Source: BRH-c32 sp041674625
GTDB taxonomy: Bacteria > Bacteroidota > Ignavibacteria > Ignavibacteriales > Melioribacteraceae
Length of the DNA stretch: 18,540 nt
Direction: 5' to 3'
Assembly (NCBI GenBank): GCA_041674625.1
Contig: JBAYVI010000056.1
Location: 1 to 18,540 of the forward strand
Shown here: in pieces, positions 16,355 to 18,540 of the stretch
How positions within the stretch are numbered: position 1 is the first letter of the stretch
Layout of the letters: every line of letters starts with the position of its first letter
The notes under the pieces: model-generated
What the model saw: the letters and a program-made list of their open reading frames with translations, nothing else
Told to the model about the DNA's origin: nothing
The model's database searches: none
Made by a program: the position numbers and the translations under genes

Positions 16355-17257
16355 TTAGTTTTCGGTTAAGGTTATGTCACCTCCGGAAGTAGAGCCGTAA
16401 ACTTTAGCTCCGCCTGAATTTAACTTACCTTGATACTCACCCCTCTTGGTATGCGAATTATTTGATTTGCTATGAGAAACAGAAACATCTCCACCACTTG
16501 TATCAAGATCAATATCAGCATTTGCCTCCGTTGGTAAACTTATATTTATATCACCACCGGAAGTTTCAGCATGAATACCGTCAACATTACCATAATATTT
16601 TATGTCAATATCGCCCCCAGAAGTCTCAGCATAAATAGATCCATTTTTAGTATCGATCATTATATCTCCGCCAGAAGTTTCTGCTTTTAATTTACCTATG
16701 ATATTGTTTGCCTTAATGTCCCCACCTGAAGTACTCAAATCTGCATCACCTTTATTATTTGTTACTTCAATATCGCCGCCAGATGTCTCGCAAATTATTT
16801 TACTTTCGGTTTCAGATGTAATAATATCACCGCCTGAAGTTTCTAACTTAATATTCCCTGTTAATTTTGATAAAAGAATATCACCGCCTGAAGTTTCTAT
16901 ATAAGCATTAAATTGATTTGGGATTTCAGCTTTTACTTTTACTTTAATTCCTCTTCCAAAATTAAACCAATTAAAGGAGCCTTTTCTTTTAATGATAAGT
17001 TTAAGCCCTTTTTCAGTTTGTTCCATATTGATAGTCAATTTTTCTTCTGCTTTGGAATTTCCGTAAACAGTTAATCGAGCTTCATTGGAATTGGTAGTAA
17101 CAATTTTTACATCTGCTCCAGGTACATTTACATAAAGAGATTGCCATTTTTGAACAGAATAAGATTCTGATTTTATTACCTTGAGTTCTTCAGCTTTAAT
17201 TTTTAGAATAGATACTACTAAAAACAGAAAAACGAATAATGTTATTTTCCCTTTCAT
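16355..17257 (-). CDS. Secreted DUF4097-like beta-repeat protein with 18-residue TSGGD repeats
   Basis: The 300-residue protein has a signal peptide (MKGKITLFVFLFLVVSILKIKA, cleavage near residue 22). A region without repeats (23-118) contains VNVPGADVKIVTTNSNEARL, typical of DUF4097 putative adhesins. A repeat region then runs to the C-terminus. TSGGD occurs at 122, 140, 158, 176, 194, 212, 232, 253 and 290, plus a degenerate NSGGA at 280. The first five spacings are exactly 18 residues, then 20 and 21. Each unit is a turn followed by short beta strands, so a beta-solenoid with a ladder of Asp residues is likely. There is no catalytic motif, lipobox, transmembrane anchor or T9SS C-terminal sorting domain, so it is probably periplasmic or surface-associated by another route. 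Its function is unknown. AAGGGGG (17264-17270) is 6 bases from the ATG. Inverted repeats flank the gene, so it is likely monocistronic. Confidence 0.78.
   Translation of the reverse strand: MKGKITLFVFLFLVVSILKIKAEELKVIKSESYSVQKWQSLYVNVPGADVKIVTTNSNEARLTVYGNSKAEEKLTINMEQTEKGLKLIIKRKGSFNWFNFGRGIKVKVKAEIPNQFNAYIETSGGDILLSKLTGNIKLETSGGDIITSETESKIICETSGGDIEVTNNKGDADLSTSGGDIKANNIIGKLKAETSGGDIMIDTKNGSIYAETSGGDIDIKYYGNVDGIHAETSGGDINISLPTEANADIDLDTSGGDVSVSHSKSNNSHTKRGEYQGKLNSGGAKVYGSTSGGDITLTEN
16373..16900 (-). repeat. In-frame 54-base tandem repeat encoding TSGGD units
   Basis: The coding repeat has a period of 54 bases (18 codons) through its first six units, then 60 and 63. Units differ mostly at third codon positions (for example tcaccgcct, tcgcccccа-like and tctccgcca variants of the SGGD codons on the plus strand), so the protein motif is held while the DNA drifts. 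The two units nearest the N-terminus still share 23 identical bases (16823-16845 and 16877-16899), exactly 54 apart, which suggests a more recent duplication or conversion there. Confidence 0.9.
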
Positions 17258-17263
17258 ATAAAA

Positions 17264-17270
17264 CCCCCTT
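17264..17270 (-). promoter_or_regulatory. Strong Shine-Dalgarno sequence of the repeat-protein gene
   Basis: AAGGGGG lies 6 bases before the ATG at 17255-17257, the strongest ribosome-binding site in the window. It fixes this start and suggests that the gene can be translated at a high level. Confidence 0.75.
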
Positions 17271-17304
17271 TTAATGATTATCTTATTAGACTCGACAAAC
17301 GGGA

Positions 17305-17342
17305 AAATAGTTACACTATTTTAAAAAATAATGTAACTATTT
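17305..17342 (-). terminator. 11-base inverted repeat after pntB: terminator or operator
   Basis: AAATAGTTACA (17305-17315) and TGTAACTATTT (17332-17342) are perfect complementary arms around a 16-base, AT-rich loop that can itself add about five A-T pairs. The arm begins 15 bases after the pntB stop and is followed on the minus strand only by a short TTTT then CCC, so it is a modest terminator. The arms also carry TTACAT and TAACTA, 17 bases apart, which resemble -35 and -10 boxes for the next gene. The symmetry could therefore be an operator over a promoter. Confidence 0.5.
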
Positions 17343-17357
17343 ATGAAGTAGTGTTAA

Positions 17358-18540
17358 TTAAACATTTTTTAATTCGTGGACTAATTTATTTACTGCTTCT
17401 TTAGAATCGCCGAAATACATCAATGTATTTGGATAGAAAAATAACTCATTATCAATTCCGGCATAACCAGCATTCATCGAACGTTTATTCATTACAACTG
17501 TTTTTGCATAATCCACATTAAGAATTGGCATTCCATAAATAGGACTATTTATATCATGTCTTGCCGCAGGGTTTACGACATCATTTGCACCAATAATGAA
17601 TGCAATATCTGTATTATTAAAATCATCATTAATATCTTCCATTGCGTACATTTTTTCATAAGATACTTGAGCTTCTGCCAGCAAAACATTCATGTGCCCT
17701 GGCATTCTGCCGGCAACAGGATGAATTGCAAAACGAACATTCTTTCCTCTCGATTCAAGTAAATTAACTAAATCCCGTACCGCATGTTGAGCTTGAGCTA
17801 CAGCCATTCCATATCCGGGAACAATAATTATATTTGTGGCTGCATCAAAAATCATTGCTAATTCTTCTGAATCAACTGATTTTACTGGACCCTTTGAAGA
17901 GGTTTCAGCTGATGGGATTGTAACGGTTCCAGCTGATTCCCATCCACCAAGTACTACGTTCATCAACGAACGATTCATACCTTTACACATTATCATGGTT
18001 AATATTATACCTGATGCCCCGACTAACGCACCAGCTATAATCAATTCATTATTCTTCAATACAAAACCAGTCATAGAACCTGCAATTCCGGAATAAGAAT
18101 TTAGTAGTGAAATTGCCACTGGCATATCTGCTCCACCAATTGGGAGTACAAGTAGAACACCAAGTAATAATGCAACTGCACCAATAGATAAAATTACCCA
18201 GTCCAAAGTTGGATTATAAATCGAGAAATAAGCCCCACCAATTACTACTGCAATTAATAAAATAACATTAATCGTATTTTGTAAAGGATACTTAATAACC
18301 TTCCCAGATACGATTCCTTGCAATTTACCAAAAGCAATCAACGATCCAGTAAATGTAACAGCACCGATTAAAATACTTAGCACTACGGAAACATCGGTAG
18401 AAAGTTCATGAGAAAAGGCTGCGAAATTTTTCATTTTATAAAATTCTGAAAGTGCAACCAACATTGAAGCACCGCCGCCAAAACCATTTAATAATCCCAC
18501 CATTTGTGGCATTCCTGTCATAGGAGTCTTGTAAGCAAAA
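17358..18540 (-). CDS. pntB: NAD(P) transhydrogenase subunit beta (5' end cut off by window edge)
   Basis: PntB with PntA transfers hydride between NADH and NADP+ at the inner membrane, driven by proton movement. About 393 codons are visible. The frame reads through FAYKTP to the window edge without a stop, so the internal methionine at 18519-18521 is not the start; full-length PntB is about 460 residues. The first visible part contains MPQMVGLLNGFGGGASMLVAL and several membrane helices that form part of domain II. After a linker, domain III (NADP(H)-binding) carries VPGYGMAVAQAQHAV, HPVAGRMPGHMNVLLAEA, IIGANDVVNPAA and KRSMNAGYAGIDNELF, all intact. pntA is presumably upstream, beyond the window. 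A hairpin after the stop probably ends the transcript. NADPH supply for biosynthesis is the usual role. Confidence 0.96.
   Translation of the reverse strand, partial: FAYKTPMTGMPQMVGLLNGFGGGASMLVALSEFYKMKNFAAFSHELSTDVSVVLSILIGAVTFTGSLIAFGKLQGIVSGKVIKYPLQNTINVILLIAVVIGGAYFSIYNPTLDWVILSIGAVALLLGVLLVLPIGGADMPVAISLLNSYSGIAGSMTGFVLKNNELIIAGALVGASGIILTMIMCKGMNRSLMNVVLGGWESAGTVTIPSAETSSKGPVKSVDSEELAMIFDAATNIIIVPGYGMAVAQAQHAVRDLVNLLESRGKNVRFAIHPVAGRMPGHMNVLLAEAQVSYEKMYAMEDINDDFNNTDIAFIIGANDVVNPAARHDINSPIYGMPILNVDYAKTVVMNKRSMNAGYAGIDNELFFYPNTLMYFGDSKEAVNKLVHELKNV

Noticed and set aside
16373..16900. Regularly spaced near-identical blocks of about 20 bases that look like a CRISPR array
   Set aside because: The period is exactly 54 bases in one open frame, the blocks encode TSGGD, and the differences are mostly synonymous. 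It is a coding repeat.
16355..17257. The repeat protein as a T9SS cargo
   Set aside because: It ends in a TSGGD unit and a short tail (ITLTEN); no C-terminal sorting domain of about 80 residues is present.
18519..18521. ATG as the start of pntB
   Set aside because: The frame continues upstream as FAYKTP to the window edge, and the first part of the family's membrane domain would be missing. It is an internal methionine.

Overview
The window is AT-rich, tightly packed bacterial DNA in which every gene lies on the minus strand. It therefore reads from high to low coordinates: pntB (cut at the window's right edge), a DUF4097-type repeat protein, a T9SS Plug protein, a Gfo/Idh/MocA dehydrogenase, a ROK sugar kinase, LptD, a SpmA-SpmB-type membrane protein, alanine dehydrogenase, an acetyl-CoA hydrolase/transferase-family protein, a PPP-family phosphatase, and sprA (cut at the left edge). 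No gene-free stretch is longer than about 120 bases. I saw no tRNA, rRNA, CRISPR array, insertion sequence or integrase.

SprA together with a DUF5103 Plug protein identifies a type IX secretion system. With the Bacteroidota-style LptD, this places the organism in the Fibrobacterota-Chlorobiota-Bacteroidota group. Several genes have clear Shine-Dalgarno sequences (AAGGGGG, AAAGGG, GAGG, AGAGGA), which are uncommon in Bacteroidia and Flavobacteriia. With the low GC content, this makes an Ignavibacteriota-like lineage my best guess, but that is inference, not proof.

Region by region: (1) 17358-18540 is the membrane and NADP(H)-binding part of proton-translocating transhydrogenase. (2) 16355-17257 is a secreted protein with an 18-residue TSGGD repeat, bounded on both sides by inverted repeats that look like terminators or regulatory hairpins. 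(3) 10465-16237 is an envelope-biogenesis block (Plug, dehydrogenase, ROK kinase, LptD, then the Spm-like protein) with gaps of 17 bases or less and one 4-base overlap. It is very likely one operon. (4) 5599-8782 is a small metabolic block (alanine dehydrogenase, CoA-transferase, phosphatase) with gaps of 2-11 bases and a candidate promoter of its own. (5) 1-5483 is sprA, also with a candidate promoter of its own.

The main theme is the outer membrane. SprA is the T9SS translocon, Plug closes its periplasmic end when PorV is absent, and LptD inserts LPS into the outer leaflet. The Gfo/Idh protein resembles the dehydrogenase that prepares 3-amino sugar nucleotides for lipid A. The genes are mostly core functions. 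The parts worth a second look are the linkage of T9SS and LPS genes, the repeat protein, the inserted domain in the Spm-like protein, and the hairpins. I did not find a convincing undescribed defence or mobile system.
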